NCBI GenBank assembly: GCA_902766915.1
Contig: CACXFN010000060.1
Coordinates: 1 to 6,806 of the forward strand
Source: an uncultured Eubacteriales bacterium
Lineage (GTDB): Bacteria > Bacillota > Clostridia > Peptostreptococcales > Anaerovoracaceae
DNA length: 6,806 nt
Reading direction: 5' to 3'
Shown in pieces: positions 6,052-6,806 of the stretch. A program made the translations under genes and the position numbers. Under the pieces are notes generated by a model. The model worked only from the letters and a program-made list of their open reading frames with translations, had not been told where the DNA came from and made no database searches. Position 1 is the stretch's first letter. Each line of letters opens with the position of its first letter.

Positions 6052-6118
6052 TAACGAGTAGAATGTAATAATATCAAGATACAAATAAGGTTTCAAAATG
6101 AGACTATAAGGAGATTAT

Positions 6119-6806
6119 ATGGAATTAAGAGAAGTCTATTTAGACTATTCAGCTACCACGCCGGTAAAAGATGAAGTTCTTCAGGAGATGCTACCATTCT
6201 TTAGCGAAAGATATGGAAATGCATCCAGTCTATATACACCGGGCCTTGATGCCAAGAGAGCAATCGATCAAGCAAGGGAGCAAGTTGCCAATCTAATTAA
6301 CGCCAAGCCTACTGAGATTTTCTTCACAGGTTGTGGCTCTGAAGCGGATAACTGGGTTATATTCGGTGTTGCAGAGAAATTAAAGACTAAAGGAAACCAC
6401 ATTATAACAACAGTGGAAGAGCATCATGCGATGCTTCATACAACTGAATTTCTTGAAAAGCAAGGATTTGAAATCACCTATATCGGAATAGATAACGAAG
6501 GAAGAATTGATTTAGAAGAATTTAAAAATGCTTTTACCGATAAAACTATTTTGGCAAGCGTAATGCTTGTTAACAATGAGATAGGTACTGTTCATCCAAT
6601 AAAGGAACTTGCCGCTATTGCAAGAGAAAAGGGCGTGTATTTCCATACAGACGCTGTTCAGGGTTTAGGAAATGTTCCAATTGACGTCGTTGACATGGGT
6701 ATAGATTTCCTGTCAATGTCTGCTCATAAGATCTACGGACCTAAGGGCGTAGGCGCTCTCTATATTCGTAAGGGAATCCAATTGCCAAGTTTTATCCACG
6801 GTGGCG
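6119..6806 (+). CDS. NifS/IscS-type cysteine desulfurase (3' end outside window)
   Basis: The first 229 codons of a PLP-dependent cysteine desulfurase are present. Such enzymes remove sulfur from cysteine as a protein persulfide for iron-sulfur clusters, tRNA thiolation or thiamin. Visible landmarks are the N-terminal YLDYSATTPV (7-16), the cofactor-phosphate loop TGCGSEADN (70-78), EEHHAML with H103 positioned to stack on the PLP ring (100-106), MLVNNEIGTVHP with N153 (149-160), HTDAVQ with D178 and Q181 (176-181), and SAHKIYGPKG with the Schiff-base lysine K204 (201-210). A full protein is about 380 residues; the loop with the catalytic cysteine lies beyond the window. AAGGAG at 6108-6113 ends five bases before the ATG. 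Which desulfurase (iscS, nifS, or one paired with thiI or mnmA) cannot be told without the downstream gene. Confidence 0.95.
   Translation, partial: MELREVYLDYSATTPVKDEVLQEMLPFFSERYGNASSLYTPGLDAKRAIDQAREQVANLINAKPTEIFFTGCGSEADNWVIFGVAEKLKTKGNHIITTVEEHHAMLHTTEFLEKQGFEITYIGIDNEGRIDLEEFKNAFTDKTILASVMLVNNEIGTVHPIKELAAIAREKGVYFHTDAVQGLGNVPIDVVDMGIDFLSMSAHKIYGPKGVGALYIRKGIQLPSFIHGG

Overview
The window looks like a chromosomal housekeeping segment from a low-GC, Gram-positive-type bacterium, most likely a member of the Clostridia and perhaps a Lachnospiraceae-like lineage. This placement is by inference: the base composition is AT-rich by eye, genes sit behind AGGAGG-type ribosome binding sites, and the families present (bL27/Obg, a TIGR03960-type radical SAM protein with a TIGR03936/DUF2344 partner, ComEA, YnzC/DUF896 and a NifS-type desulfurase) are a typical Firmicute set. 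All genes are on the + strand. I see no tRNA, rRNA, CRISPR array, insertion sequence or phage gene.

Region 1 (1-1718) is a ribosome and GTPase block. The last codons of an upstream gene (probably rplU, L21) are followed by rpmA (L27), a strong hairpin that looks like a terminator or attenuator, and obgE, a GTPase of 50S ribosome assembly.

Region 2 (1733-4863) lies 14 bases after obgE. It holds a large two-part protein, an N-terminal HD-type metal phosphohydrolase domain fused to a TIGR03960-type radical SAM enzyme. Its usual small partner (TIGR03936/DUF2344) follows, with its start overlapping the stop of the fusion. A clear intrinsic terminator closes the unit.

Region 3 (4864-5697) is a G-run-rich leader and a ComEA-like membrane-anchored DNA-binding protein of DNA uptake. 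It has an SLBB domain, paired helix-hairpin-helix motifs and an Asn/Asp/Ser linker.

Region 4 (5698-6806) has a good extended -10 promoter, a small YnzC-like protein, an AT-rich dyad, and the first 229 codons of a PLP-dependent cysteine desulfurase that runs off the window edge.

The most unusual points are the HD-radical SAM fusion placed after obgE, and an L27 that lacks the Prp-cleaved N-terminal extension typical of Firmicutes, with apparently no room for prp between it and the preceding gene. I do not see a wholly new multi-gene system; most of the window is recognisable core biology with some local rearrangement.
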